Below, piece after piece: positions 1 to 7,864 of a stretch of 64,000 nt of DNA (position 1 is the stretch's first letter; every line of letters starts with the position of its first letter). The stretch is from positions 1 to 64,000 of the forward strand of contig NZ_QUAB01000044.1 of assembly GCF_003387575.1 (NCBI RefSeq), in the 5' to 3' direction. This DNA is from Microbacterium bovistercoris. Its GTDB lineage: Bacteria; Actinomycetota; Actinomycetes; Actinomycetales; Microbacteriaceae. Below the pieces are notes generated by a model. The model searched no databases, was not told the origin of the DNA, and was given only the letters and a program-made list of their open reading frames with translations. The position numbers and the translations under genes are program-made.

Positions 1-29
1 CGGAACTCACGGGGATAGGGCTTGGGCAT
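1..29 (-). CDS. IS3-type transposase OrfA, 5' end only (window edge)
   Basis: The minus strand has a GGGAGG ribosome-binding site a few bases before an ATG at 29, and the first codons read MPKPYPREF. That N-terminus is typical of the HTH OrfA protein of IS3-family insertion sequences. Only nine residues lie inside the window, so the gene cannot be confirmed here. The outer end of the element should fall between about 60 and 115, just before the MarR gene, but no terminal repeat can be delimited with only one end visible. Confidence 0.55.
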
Positions 30-119
30 GATGACATCCTCCCAGCGGCACCAGTCGGCACCACAGATCAGGTGTCACCTATCCGTGCAGCAGACCCGAC
101 ATGCTGGGAAGATGAGACC

Positions 120-593
120 GTGCCCGATTCCGTGCCCGACATCAACAACGGCGACTCCGCGACCTGGCGCGTCCTCGACCGCTACCGCGAGCTGGAGCTG
201 CAGCTGGCGATCCTCGGGCATCATCTCAGTGCCCAGGTCGGGCTACGACCGGTCGACCTGCAGTGCTTCAACCTGGTGCACCGTCACGGCCCAGTCACGA
301 TCGGCGACCTGTCACGAATGCTCGCCCTTCGGCCGGCGACCACGACCGGCATCGTCGATCGCCTGGCGGAGCAGGGCTGGGTGACACGGGAACGCTCCGA
401 CGCCGATCGGCGGACGGTGTACGTTCGCGCGCTTCCCGATCACCTTCCGCGGCTGTTCGGCCTGCTCTCTCCTCTCGGCGAGGACCTGAGCACGGCTTTC
501 ACCGGGCTTGACGAGGACGCGCTCCGCATCATCGCAGACTTCCTCGACCACGCCGCCACGGCTACGCGACGGGCGAACGAACGACCCGCCTGA
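120..593 (+). CDS. MarR-family transcriptional regulator
   Basis: This is a winged-helix regulator of the MarR family. The middle of the protein carries the recognition helix and wing (LSRMLALRPATTTGIVDRL followed by GWVTRERSDADRRTVYV), including the DxRR wing motif. The reading frame is open from 72, but GTG at 120 is preceded by GGGAAG at good spacing and is preferred; GTG at 132 is also possible. The regulated gene is not evident, because the upstream neighbour is the edge of an insertion sequence and the downstream side is a tRNA operon on the other strand. The insertion may have separated it from its original target. Confidence 0.85.
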   Translation: MPDSVPDINNGDSATWRVLDRYRELELQLAILGHHLSAQVGLRPVDLQCFNLVHRHGPVTIGDLSRMLALRPATTTGIVDRLAEQGWVTRERSDADRRTVYVRALPDHLPRLFGLLSPLGEDLSTAFTGLDEDALRIIADFLDHAATATRRANERPA

Positions 594-630
594 GGCGCCA
601 CGCCGATAACACCGGTCGGCGAAAAAGAAA

Positions 631-658
631 AAAGCCCCCGGGTGGAGCCGGGGGCTTT
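631..658 (-). terminator. Rho-independent terminator of the tRNA operon
   Basis: An 11-bp perfect stem (AAAGCCCCCGG with CCGGGGGCTTT) has a 6-nt loop. Read on the minus strand it is followed by an almost pure T tract (TTTTTTCTTTTTC), so it terminates transcription of the tRNA genes. It may also stop the MarR transcript from the other side. Confidence 0.9.
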
Positions 659-660
659 CG

Positions 661-734
661 TAGCAGGAGCGGGGCTTGAACCCGCGACCTCACGATTATG
701 AGTCGTGCGCTCTCACCAACTGAGCTACCCTGCC
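661..734 (-). tRNA. tRNA-Met (CAT), elongator type
   Basis: The cloverleaf folds with a 7-bp acceptor stem (two G-U pairs), an anticodon stem CACGA/TCGTG around the loop CTCATAA, and a T arm GCGGG-TTCAAGC-CCCGC. The anticodon is CAT. The acceptor end starts GG and pairs fully, which fits elongator rather than initiator tRNA-Met. CCA is not encoded. Confidence 0.93.
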
Positions 735-761
735 ACGGGCACTCGGATTCCGAGTGCTGCG

Positions 762-833
762 AGCCCCGAGTCAGGATTGAACTGACGACCCCTTCCTTAC
801 CATGGAAGTGCTCTGCCACTGAGCTATCGGGGC
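762..833 (-). tRNA. tRNA-Thr (GGT)
   Basis: The acceptor stem is GCCCCGA/TCGGGGC. The anticodon stem CTTCC/GGAAG encloses the loop ATGGTAA, giving anticodon GGT. It lies 27 nt upstream of tRNA-Met in the same transcript. A weak minus-strand -10 (TAGGCT at 862-867) lies upstream. CCA is not encoded. Confidence 0.93.
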
Positions 834-884
834 ATGTTTCCCGTCTCCGGGCAACCAGGAAAGCCTAACATCCCGGAGGCCTGA

Positions 885-2696
885 TCAGGAAATCGGACCG
901 ACCCCTTCGTGTCGTCCTGCGTTCGACTTCAGCCAGGGCAGCGGGTCGAAGGTCGATCCGTTGCGGAGAAGCTCGAAGTGAAGGTGTGCGCCGAAGGAGT
1001 GACCGGTGTTGCCGACCAGGCCGACGATGTCGCCGACCTTGACCTGCTGGCCGGTCTTCACGCGGATCGAGCCGTGCTGCATGTGCGAGTAGTGGCTCGT
1101 GATGACTTTGCCGTCGATCATGTGGTCGATGTAGACCGTGACGCCGTAGCCGCCGCCGTTCTCGGTCGCCTTGCGCACCACGCCGTCGGCGATCGACTGG
1201 ATCGGTGCGCCGTTGCCGGGCACCAGGTCGACACCCTCGTGCATCTTGCCGCGGCGCATACCGTACGGCCAGGTCATCGCGACACCGACGGCGAACGGCC
1301 ACTGGATCGCCGCTGTGGTGTCGTTCGTGTACAGGCTGTTCGAGTACTTGATGCCCTCTTGGGCAGCGAGGTCGACCATCGACATCGACGAGAACTCGCC
1401 GGAACGGGCGACGGGCTCGCTCTCGACGTCAGACGGCGCGACGAACGCCTGGATGTCTTCCTCGGCAGCCTTGCTCTGCGGCGTCTCCACAGCGGTGAGC
1501 GAGGTCACGGACTGTGCACCGTACCCCTGTGCCGCGGCGACCGCCTCGGAGGGCAGCGTCATCGAGACGAGCATCAGCCCGGCGAGGCTCATCACGCCGA
1601 GGGAGGCGCCGGCTGCGACGATCTTGCGACCGAAGCGGCGACCACGGCGCGGTGCGACATGCTCTGCACTCGGCTCGTCGTCGGATTCTTCAGCGACGGA
1701 TGCCTCCGGAGCCGGCTCGGCGGCCTCTGCGAGGTCGTCCCCGCTGAATCCGAAGGCCTCTGCCGCCGCAGTGAACGCGTCGACGGAGGAGTCCGCGCGG
1801 AAGTCGCTCGCGTTCGGCCCGGTCGCGAAGGCGTATCCGGATGCCGGCGACGCGGAAACCTGCTCCCGGCGCGAGTCTGCGGAGGCTGCCTGCTCAGCTG
1901 CGGCGCGCTCGGCACGAGCCTGCTCAGCCGCGCGAGCCTGCTCAGCGCGAGCCTGCTCGGCGCGAGCCTGCTCGGAGGCGAGGCGCTGTGTGTGCGCCTC
2001 GGCGGCTGCCTGCTCAGCGGCGGCCAGCTCTGCAGCCACGCGCGCAGCCTCCGCTGCAGACCGCTCAGCGGCAGCACGCTCAGCAGCAATGCGCTCGACA
2101 CGGGCCTGCTCGGCCGCCTGCGCCGCGCGAGCCTGCTCAGCGGCGATCTGCTCGGCACGAACCTGTGCGGCCCGAGCCTGCTCGGCAGCAGCCCGCTCGG
2201 CCGCGACTCGCTCGGCGTATGCCTGCTCCGCGGCAGCCTGCTCAGCCCGGGCCTGCTCGGCCGCGAGCTGCTCCGCCGCAGAGGGCTCCTCGATGACCAG
2301 CCGCTCGGTCTTCAGCTCGGCTGCGGCGACCGGCGCGATCGGCTCGGCCTCCACGATCGGCTCGGCCTCCACGCCCTGCTCGGCATCGACGACAGGCTCA
2401 GCGGGAACGGAAGATCCACGGCCACCGGCATCCGACATCGCCGCCCGCCAGGGCGCGGCATCCGATGCCGGGGTCGGCAGGGTTCCCGCGCGACGTGCCC
2501 GGCGGCCGAGGAACGGCTGCTCGGCAGTCGGCGACTGCACGACGGGAACCTCGCCGGTCTGGCGTTCGCGCGCAGCGCGACGGGAGATCGGAGTAGCCGG
2601 CGACGTCACCTCGGGCGCAGACTCTGCAGGCACCGCGCGGCGTCGGTCCGACCGACGCTCGGGGGCAGAGCCGGTCTCAGGGGCATCGAAGGGCAA
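885..2696 (-). CDS. M23-family peptidoglycan peptidase with long Ala/Glu/Gln-rich N-terminal region
   Basis: A predicted cell-wall endopeptidase (LytM/M23 fold) of 603 aa. The N-terminal ~130 residues are polar and charged. Residues ~140-290 are an Ala-Glu-Gln-Arg-rich run of AEQARAEQAA-type repeats, likely a long helix or coiled coil. One hydrophobic anchor lies near 365-382. The M23 domain occupies ~479-600 with metal-binding motifs HEGVDLV (His486) and HLHFE (571-575), so the zinc ligands look intact. The long helical region probably sits on the cytoplasmic side and the peptidase outside, as in membrane-anchored M23 hydrolases of Microbacteriaceae. The start is TTG with a weak GAGAG site. 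Repeated GTAAAC boxes lie upstream. Confidence 0.88.
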   Translation of the reverse strand: MPFDAPETGSAPERRSDRRRAVPAESAPEVTSPATPISRRAARERQTGEVPVVQSPTAEQPFLGRRARRAGTLPTPASDAAPWRAAMSDAGGRGSSVPAEPVVDAEQGVEAEPIVEAEPIAPVAAAELKTERLVIEEPSAAEQLAAEQARAEQAAAEQAYAERVAAERAAAEQARAAQVRAEQIAAEQARAAQAAEQARVERIAAERAAAERSAAEAARVAAELAAAEQAAAEAHTQRLASEQARAEQARAEQARAAEQARAERAAAEQAASADSRREQVSASPASGYAFATGPNASDFRADSSVDAFTAAAEAFGFSGDDLAEAAEPAPEASVAEESDDEPSAEHVAPRRGRRFGRKIVAAGASLGVMSLAGLMLVSMTLPSEAVAAAQGYGAQSVTSLTAVETPQSKAAEEDIQAFVAPSDVESEPVARSGEFSSMSMVDLAAQEGIKYSNSLYTNDTTAAIQWPFAVGVAMTWPYGMRRGKMHEGVDLVPGNGAPIQSIADGVVRKATENGGGYGVTVYIDHMIDGKVITSHYSHMQHGSIRVKTGQQVKVGDIVGLVGNTGHSFGAHLHFELLRNGSTFDPLPWLKSNAGRHEGVGPIS

Positions 2697-2740
2697 AGGT
2701 AATCTCTCGGGTCGCGCGTCAGACGGGGGGGGACTCTCGC

Positions 2741-2773
2741 TCGGGTAAACGAAAGTAACGATCGGGTAAACGA
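2741..2773 (-). promoter_or_regulatory. Tandem GTAA(A)C boxes upstream of the M23 peptidase
   Basis: The 12-mer TCGGGTAAACGA occurs twice, at 2741 and 2762 (21 bp apart, about two helical turns), with a GTAAC between them at 2755. The three GTAA(A)C cores are therefore about one turn apart. This looks like an operator for a response regulator acting on the cell-wall hydrolase gene. MtrA, which regulates hydrolases in actinobacteria through GTAAC-like sites, is one candidate; that identity is inferred. Confidence 0.45.
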
Positions 2774-2834
2774 TACCCGGTTCCGGCTGGGAACACCATG
2801 AGCGCCGGCCAGAAATGTGGAGCTCCCTTACGAA

Positions 2835-3623
2835 TCAGCCGTCGGCGAGCAGTGCTCCGAGCCTGGCGTGCACATCGCTGCCGCCGGCATACAACAGCGG
2901 CCGCCGGGCATCCAGGTCGATGCGCGTCACCGCTCCCCCGGCCTCGGCGACGAGGATCGCCCCGGCCGCGAAGTCCCACGCGTTGAGCCCGCGCTCGAAG
3001 AACCCGTCCAGACGCCCGGCCGCGACGTAGGAGAGGTCGATCGCCGCGGAACCCATCCTGCGCAGGTCGCGGGCCATGGTCATCACCCGCCGCACTGTCG
3101 CCAGATCGCCGTCGTGCGTGGACGGGTCGTAGCCGAACCCCGTCGCCAGCAGCGCCCCCGCAGGAGTCTCGGCGGTCACCGCCAGTCGCACGCCGTCGTG
3201 CCACGCACCTTCGCCGCGGACGGCCGTGAACAGCTCGCCCAGCCCGGGCGCGCAGACCGCGCCGGCGATACCCGTCCAGGCCTCGGGGTCGGGAGCACCC
3301 TCCACGACAGCGATGCTCACCGAGTACGCCGGAATCCCGTAGCTGTAGTTGACCGTACCGTCGATCGGATCCACGACCCAGGTGTAGCCGCTCGCCCCGC
3401 CGGCCGCGCCGGACTCCTCGCCGAGGAATCCGTCATCGGGGCGCTCCGCCGCGAGCCGCTCCCTGATCAGCGTCTCGACCTCGCGGTCGGCCTCGGTCAC
3501 GATGTCGGCGAGCGTCGACTTCGTGGCGGCGAGGCGCACTCCCTCGCGACGCCGGCGTTCCGCGAGCTCCCCCGCTTCGCGGGCGATCTCCGCGGCGAGC
3601 GTACCGAGTTCGATGTCGGTCAT
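2835..3623 (-). CDS. Inositol monophosphatase-family phosphatase
   Basis: A 262-aa Mg-dependent sugar-phosphatase-fold enzyme. Metal-binding residues are visible: Asp46 in VTEAD, Glu69-Glu70 in LGEES, the signature WVVDPIDGT (82-90), and the C-terminal AWDFAAG. Likely substrates are inositol monophosphate or histidinol phosphate; the sequence alone does not decide. The ATG at 3623 has a strong AGGAGG site 6 nt upstream, which rejects the longer open frame. Confidence 0.9.
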   Translation of the reverse strand: MTDIELGTLAAEIAREAGELAERRRREGVRLAATKSTLADIVTEADREVETLIRERLAAERPDDGFLGEESGAAGGASGYTWVVDPIDGTVNYSYGIPAYSVSIAVVEGAPDPEAWTGIAGAVCAPGLGELFTAVRGEGAWHDGVRLAVTAETPAGALLATGFGYDPSTHDGDLATVRRVMTMARDLRRMGSAAIDLSYVAAGRLDGFFERGLNAWDFAAGAILVAEAGGAVTRIDLDARRPLLYAGGSDVHARLGALLADG

Positions 3624-3756
3624 GCGTTCCTCCTGGTCGGCCGGACCTCCAGTCTCCCGCACCCCTGTCACCGATGCAGGCACGAACCCGACCGGACCCG
3701 CCGACACCCGGGCATCCCGCCTGCATCCGTGACCAGCAACCAGCGGGCGGAGCGCC

Positions 3757-4554
3757 TCAGCGGGCGGAGCGCGCCGCGAAGGCCGCGACGCGCGCCTGCG
3801 CCTCCGGCGTCTCGAAGGATGCGCCGATCGAGAGCGCCTCCTCCTCGAGCTGTTCGTGGAACGTGCGCTCCGGCTGCGAGCGCACCAGGCGCTTCGCGTG
3901 CCCGTAGGCCCCGGCGGCGCCGGCCAGCCAGAACCGGGCGATCTCCTCGGCACGAGCCTGCACGGCGGCGGCCTCGGCTGCAGCATCCGTCCCCTCCGCG
4001 GCGGCGACCGCCTCGGCGACGAGGCCCCACTCGACGGCCTCGGCCGCGCTGAGCATGCGGTCCTGCAGCACGAGCTGCAGCGCACGGCGCTGACCGACCG
4101 CGCGGGCGAGCTGCGCCGACACCGACAGGTCGGGCGTGAGGCCGATGTTCGCGTAGAGGCTGCCGAGCTTCGAGTGCGCGCCGACCACGGCGTAGTCACT
4201 GCAGAGCAGGATGCCGAGGCCGCCGCCCGCGGTCGTGCCGTGCGCAGCGGCCACGACCGGCTTGGCCGAATCGGTGAGCGAGCGGATGCCCTCGTTGATC
4301 ACGCGGGCGAACGCGGTGATGTCCTCGCCGGAACCCATCTCGGTCGCCATGTCGAGCACGTCGCCGCCGGCGCAGAACGCCGGACCTGCGGCATCGATGA
4401 GGATGGCGCGCACGTCGTCACGGGCGACGGCCTCGGCCGTGGCATCCCGCCAGGCGTAGGCGAGATCGCCGTTGAAGGCGTTCAGCCGGGCCGGGCGGTT
4501 CAGGGTGAGCCGTGCGAGGCCCTCGTCGACAGTGAACAGGATGGGCTCGCCCAT
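3757..4554 (-). CDS. Crotonase-fold enoyl-CoA hydratase/isomerase family protein
   Basis: A 265-aa crotonase-superfamily protein with both oxyanion-hole segments: FCAGGDVLDM (60-69) and HGTTAGGGLGILLCSD (105-120). The two glutamates used by enoyl-CoA hydratase are not seen: the first position is in GGGLGIL and the second in LYANIGLTPD. An Asp in GLTPD (142) matches the acid of PaaG-type enoyl-CoA isomerases, so an isomerase is more likely than a hydratase (inference). ATG at 4554 has AAGGAGA upstream. No pathway partner genes are adjacent. Confidence 0.82.
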   Translation of the reverse strand: MGEPILFTVDEGLARLTLNRPARLNAFNGDLAYAWRDATAEAVARDDVRAILIDAAGPAFCAGGDVLDMATEMGSGEDITAFARVINEGIRSLTDSAKPVVAAAHGTTAGGGLGILLCSDYAVVGAHSKLGSLYANIGLTPDLSVSAQLARAVGQRRALQLVLQDRMLSAAEAVEWGLVAEAVAAAEGTDAAAEAAAVQARAEEIARFWLAGAAGAYGHAKRLVRSQPERTFHEQLEEEALSIGASFETPEAQARVAAFAARSAR

Positions 4555-4624
4555 TGGCGTCTCCTTCGATGCGTAGGTGAGCCTCCAGCGTATCCGCGGG
4601 ACTGAGTCGCCGCATCCATGACAC

Positions 4625-5113
4625 TCAGTCCGCAAGTACCCGGACGACGAGGTCGTGCATCCGGCGGCGGGTGCCGTCCAGCCGCATGTCGACCTGGCCG
4701 GGCGCGAGCACTTCGTTCGGAGCCAGCGGATGCGCGAGCCGCACGTTCTCGTGGCACGACAGGTCGGCGCATACGTAGGTGCCGACCGTGTCGCCGCGGC
4801 GCCCGCGATCCCCTGCCCGACGTGCGGCCCACAGCGCGACCTGGTTGCCGGGCTGCATGGTGTGGCAGATGTTGCACATGCCCGAGCGGGTGCGACCGGC
4901 GCCGCCGGACTGCAGCACGATCCCGACGGTCGCACCCTCGTGCTCGATCAGCACGTATCCGCGACGCGTGGACGACGGATCGCGCCAGGCGAAGAAGTCG
5001 AGGTAGTCCCAATCCGTGAGGAGGAAGTCGTGCGGCAGTTCGATCAGTCCCAGCTCGTCGCCTGTGGCGTTGACGAAGGATGCCCGGACGTCGGCCTCGG
5101 TCAGCGGATGCAT
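4625..5113 (-). CDS. FBP-domain (FusB-like, EF-G-binding) zinc-finger protein
   Basis: The 162-aa protein has the layout of the FBP family: an alpha/beta N-terminal half and a treble-clef zinc finger with CNIC in the middle and a CADLSC pair near residue 125. Family members related to FusB bind elongation factor G, but many actinobacterial homologues are housekeeping and not shown to give fusidic acid resistance. The ATG lacks a ribosome-binding site and is preceded by TAGACT at 6 nt, suggesting a leaderless mRNA. Confidence 0.8.
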   Translation of the reverse strand: MHPLTEADVRASFVNATGDELGLIELPHDFLLTDWDYLDFFAWRDPSSTRRGYVLIEHEGATVGIVLQSGGAGRTRSGMCNICHTMQPGNQVALWAARRAGDRGRRGDTVGTYVCADLSCHENVRLAHPLAPNEVLAPGQVDMRLDGTRRRMHDLVVRVLAD

Positions 5114-5119
5114 CGACTC

Positions 5120-5125
5120 AGTCTA
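5120..5125 (-). promoter_or_regulatory. -10 box of leaderless FBP-domain gene
   Basis: TAGACT ends 6 nt before the ATG at 5113, placing the transcription start at or next to the start codon. Confidence 0.55.
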
Positions 5126-5152
5126 TGCACGCCCTCCCGCGCCGTCGGTGAG

Positions 5153-7864
5153 TCACCCCGTCACGTCGAACACTCCGTGCGCGCCGCGCTCGGCATCGAT
5201 CATGAAGTGCGACACGAACGGGTAGTGCCCGGCCTCGGGGAAGGTCAGCTCGACGAACCCGCCCTGCGCGGGCATCAGGCCGAGAGCCTGTGAACCCGTG
5301 TCGGCAGACCTGTTCAACAAGTACCGGCCCTCGGCCCAGACGGTGTCGAACTGCCCGCCGATCACATGGAAGCTCGATGACCTCTCTATCCCGGCATCCA
5401 GCACCCACACGCGCACCCGCTCGCCGACCGTCGCCGGCAGCGGCGCGTGGTCGTACTGGTTCGCGTAGCCGTTGAAGACGACGAGATCGGGGTTGCGCGT
5501 GGCGATCCTGTCCAGGTCGACCTCACCGCCGTCGTGGTCGCCGAGGTAGTACTCGCCCTGCACCAGCACATAGCTGCGGTCCACCGCCGGCCGATCGTCG
5601 GGCTCGATCACGACCGCGCCGTACATGCCGTTGGCGATGTGCGCCGTCATCGGCATGGTCGAGCAGTGATACATCCAGATGCCGGCGCGCGTCGCGGTGA
5701 ACGTGTACGTCAGGCTCTCGCCCGGCACGATCGTGCGCATCGGCCGATCGGGCGCCAGCGAACCCGCGTGGAAGTCGATCGAATGCCCCATCGTGCCGTC
5801 GTTCACGAGCGTGATCTCGAACGTGTCGCCGACCCGGCCGTGCAGCACGGGCCCCGGCGCGGTGCCGTCGTAGGCCCACAGCGTCTGCGTCACACCGGGC
5901 GCGACCTCGGTCTCGACGTCCCGTGCGGTCAGCGTGAGTCGGCGATGCGCCGGTCCGGCGGATGCCGGCAGAGCCGGCAGTCCGGCATCGAAAGGCGTGA
6001 AGTCCTCACCCGGGTCCGCCATCAGGTCGATGGGCGCGGATGCCGCGTGCTCGCCATGCCCGCCGGCATCCGAGGTGCCAGCATCCGAAGACGAGCCGGA
6101 CGCACCGGTCGCGACGATCGACATGGTCATGCCCATCTGCCTGTGCCCGATGATCGAGCACCAGCCGTCGAGATCCTTCGCGATCACGCCGACGTCGATG
6201 GTCTGCGACTCGCCGGGTGCGAGCCGACCCCCTGCGACGCCGTTCGCGAAGACCAGGTCGTGCACCTGCTCCTCGTCGGTGTTGGTCAACTCGATCACCA
6301 GCCGCGTGCCCGCCGGAACCTCTATGCGGCTGGGCGTGAAGCGCATGTCGGCCGCCTCGACCTGCACGGTCTTGACCGGGGCATCCGCATCGCCGGTCGG
6401 TGCCGCCGACCAGCCGAAGCCGGCCGGATCCGCCGCGGCGGGCACGGCGACGGCCAGCACCACGGCCAGCAGGCCGGTGACGGCCTGTCCGGCGCGACGG
6501 CCACGCGGACGCTCGCCCTCGGGCACGATCGGGCCGGTGTGCGTTCCGCTCAAGGTCATCCCTACGGCCTTAGCCCGGCGCTGCGCGCGCATCGCGAGGA
6601 ACATGATCGGCAGGAACGACGCCATCGCGATCAGATAGAGCACGGATGCCACCACCCGCGACAGGCTCGACACGGGCAGCGCGCACACCGCGAGCGCGGC
6701 ATTCGCGACCGTCACCCGCCACGCAGCTCCGCGGTCGAAGGCAGCCGTGCCGATCCGCACCGGGGTCGGTCCGCCGCCCAGCACCACGGGCACGAGATAA
6801 CTGAGGGCGCCGAGCAGCACCTGCGCGGCGAAGCCGGCGGCGAGGTACGGCACGATGCCGTCGAGCAGTGCCGAGACCGCGGCGAACCCCGATCCGTCGG
6901 CGAAGGCGATGACCGTGCCGGCGATGAGCATCGCGACGGCGCCTGCCCACCAGATCAGCGCCATCCCGACCGACATCGCCGCGAAGCTGCGCGGCGGCTT
7001 GCTCCTGGCCACCCTCCACAGGGAGATGCCGATCACGACCAACCCGCCGAGGTAAGCCGCCAGGCCCAGCGCCAGCACCGGCAGCCAGGCCAGCGCCGCG
7101 CCGAGGGCGGCGACCGAGACTCCGGCGGCGAGCCACGGCAGCGCACGCGCCGCGCCGTCGGCGGCGTGCGCGTCGGCGCGGGTGCGCAGGACCGTCGGCC
7201 ACAGGGTGACGACGGTGCCCGCGACGGTGAGCCCGATCCAGCCGAGCACGTTGATCAGGGCATGCGCGAGCACGAGGTTCGGCAGGTCGCCGCCGCGAGC
7301 CAGGACGGCGCCGATGGCCGCGCCGACCATGAGCAGCGCGGCCGAGACGATGTAGTACCGCACGGTGCGGCCGAACCGGCCCGGCATGCTGCGCCGTGCA
7401 CGGCGGATCAGGCTCGCACCGTGCCAGCCGACGGCGACGATGAGGGATGTCGCGCCGACGAGGGTGATCGGCCAGATGCTGCTGAGCACCCCGGCGATCA
7501 CGAGTGCCGCGCCCGCGTTGGACAGGATCAGCCGGATGGTCTGCGTGCGAGCATCCGTCGGTGTCGGGCGCCCGCGCAGCAGCGCCCACGAGAAGTACTG
7601 GCTCCAGGTGAGGATCGCGTGCGTGACCGCACCGACCAGCAGCAGGTGGATCATCAGCCAGCCCGGCGCAGGCAGTGCGCGGTGCGCGACGGCGGCGACG
7701 ATCGTCAGCAGCAGCCACACGGCAGTCGGGATGTCGCGCATCGGCTGGAACCCGCGGTTCCTGCTCCCGGTCGAGCGCCCGTCGTCTCGCTTCGCGCGCT
7801 CAGGACCCGCGGGGCTGATGCCACCGGTCGTTGAGCGCCCGTCGCCCCCGCGCGGGCCGGGCAT
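5153..7864 (-). CDS. Membrane-anchored copper nitrite reductase-like multicopper oxidase (NirK-type fusion)
   Basis: A 903-aa protein with three parts. Residues ~45-430 form a polytopic membrane domain of about ten or more helices, several with conserved-looking His (IHLLLVGAVTH, LAHALIN). Residues ~500-610 form a cupredoxin-like domain. Residues ~650-903 form a two-domain NirK-like core. All CuNIR ligands can be matched: type 1 copper His694, Cys734, His742, Met747; type 2 copper His699, His733, His886. Catalytic Asp697 and His833 plus Ile835 are also present. It likely reduces nitrite to NO outside the membrane, with the membrane domain supplying electrons (inference). The ATG at 7864 overlaps the upstream regulator's TGA (TGATG), implying translational coupling. 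A palindromic repeat lies in the N-terminal codons. Confidence 0.85.
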   Translation of the reverse strand: MPGPRGGDGRSTTGGISPAGPERAKRDDGRSTGSRNRGFQPMRDIPTAVWLLLTIVAAVAHRALPAPGWLMIHLLLVGAVTHAILTWSQYFSWALLRGRPTPTDARTQTIRLILSNAGAALVIAGVLSSIWPITLVGATSLIVAVGWHGASLIRRARRSMPGRFGRTVRYYIVSAALLMVGAAIGAVLARGGDLPNLVLAHALINVLGWIGLTVAGTVVTLWPTVLRTRADAHAADGAARALPWLAAGVSVAALGAALAWLPVLALGLAAYLGGLVVIGISLWRVARSKPPRSFAAMSVGMALIWWAGAVAMLIAGTVIAFADGSGFAAVSALLDGIVPYLAAGFAAQVLLGALSYLVPVVLGGGPTPVRIGTAAFDRGAAWRVTVANAALAVCALPVSSLSRVVASVLYLIAMASFLPIMFLAMRAQRRAKAVGMTLSGTHTGPIVPEGERPRGRRAGQAVTGLLAVVLAVAVPAAADPAGFGWSAAPTGDADAPVKTVQVEAADMRFTPSRIEVPAGTRLVIELTNTDEEQVHDLVFANGVAGGRLAPGESQTIDVGVIAKDLDGWCSIIGHRQMGMTMSIVATGASGSSSDAGTSDAGGHGEHAASAPIDLMADPGEDFTPFDAGLPALPASAGPAHRRLTLTARDVETEVAPGVTQTLWAYDGTAPGPVLHGRVGDTFEITLVNDGTMGHSIDFHAGSLAPDRPMRTIVPGESLTYTFTATRAGIWMYHCSTMPMTAHIANGMYGAVVIEPDDRPAVDRSYVLVQGEYYLGDHDGGEVDLDRIATRNPDLVVFNGYANQYDHAPLPATVGERVRVWVLDAGIERSSSFHVIGGQFDTVWAEGRYLLNRSADTGSQALGLMPAQGGFVELTFPEAGHYPFVSHFMIDAERGAHGVFDVTG
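7773..7821. repeat. GAGCGAGCGAAGC-family palindromic repeat inside the NirK-like gene
   Basis: Contains CGTCTCGCTTCGCGCGCTCAG and GGACC, matching the repeat at 36321-36420, 38239-38309 and 48267-48325. Here it encodes part of the disordered N-terminal tail (GPERAKRDD) before the first membrane helix. Confidence 0.7.

Noticed and set aside
909..2748. Two long plus-strand frames opposite the M23 peptidase
   Set aside because: They arise from the Ala/Glu/Gln repeat read in other frames; the products are Ser/Arg/Cys-rich and lack motifs.
2697..2834. A c-di-AMP-type riboswitch before the M23 gene
   Set aside because: The leader is too short and the conserved paired core of that riboswitch class is not found; the GTAA(A)C boxes explain the visible pattern better.
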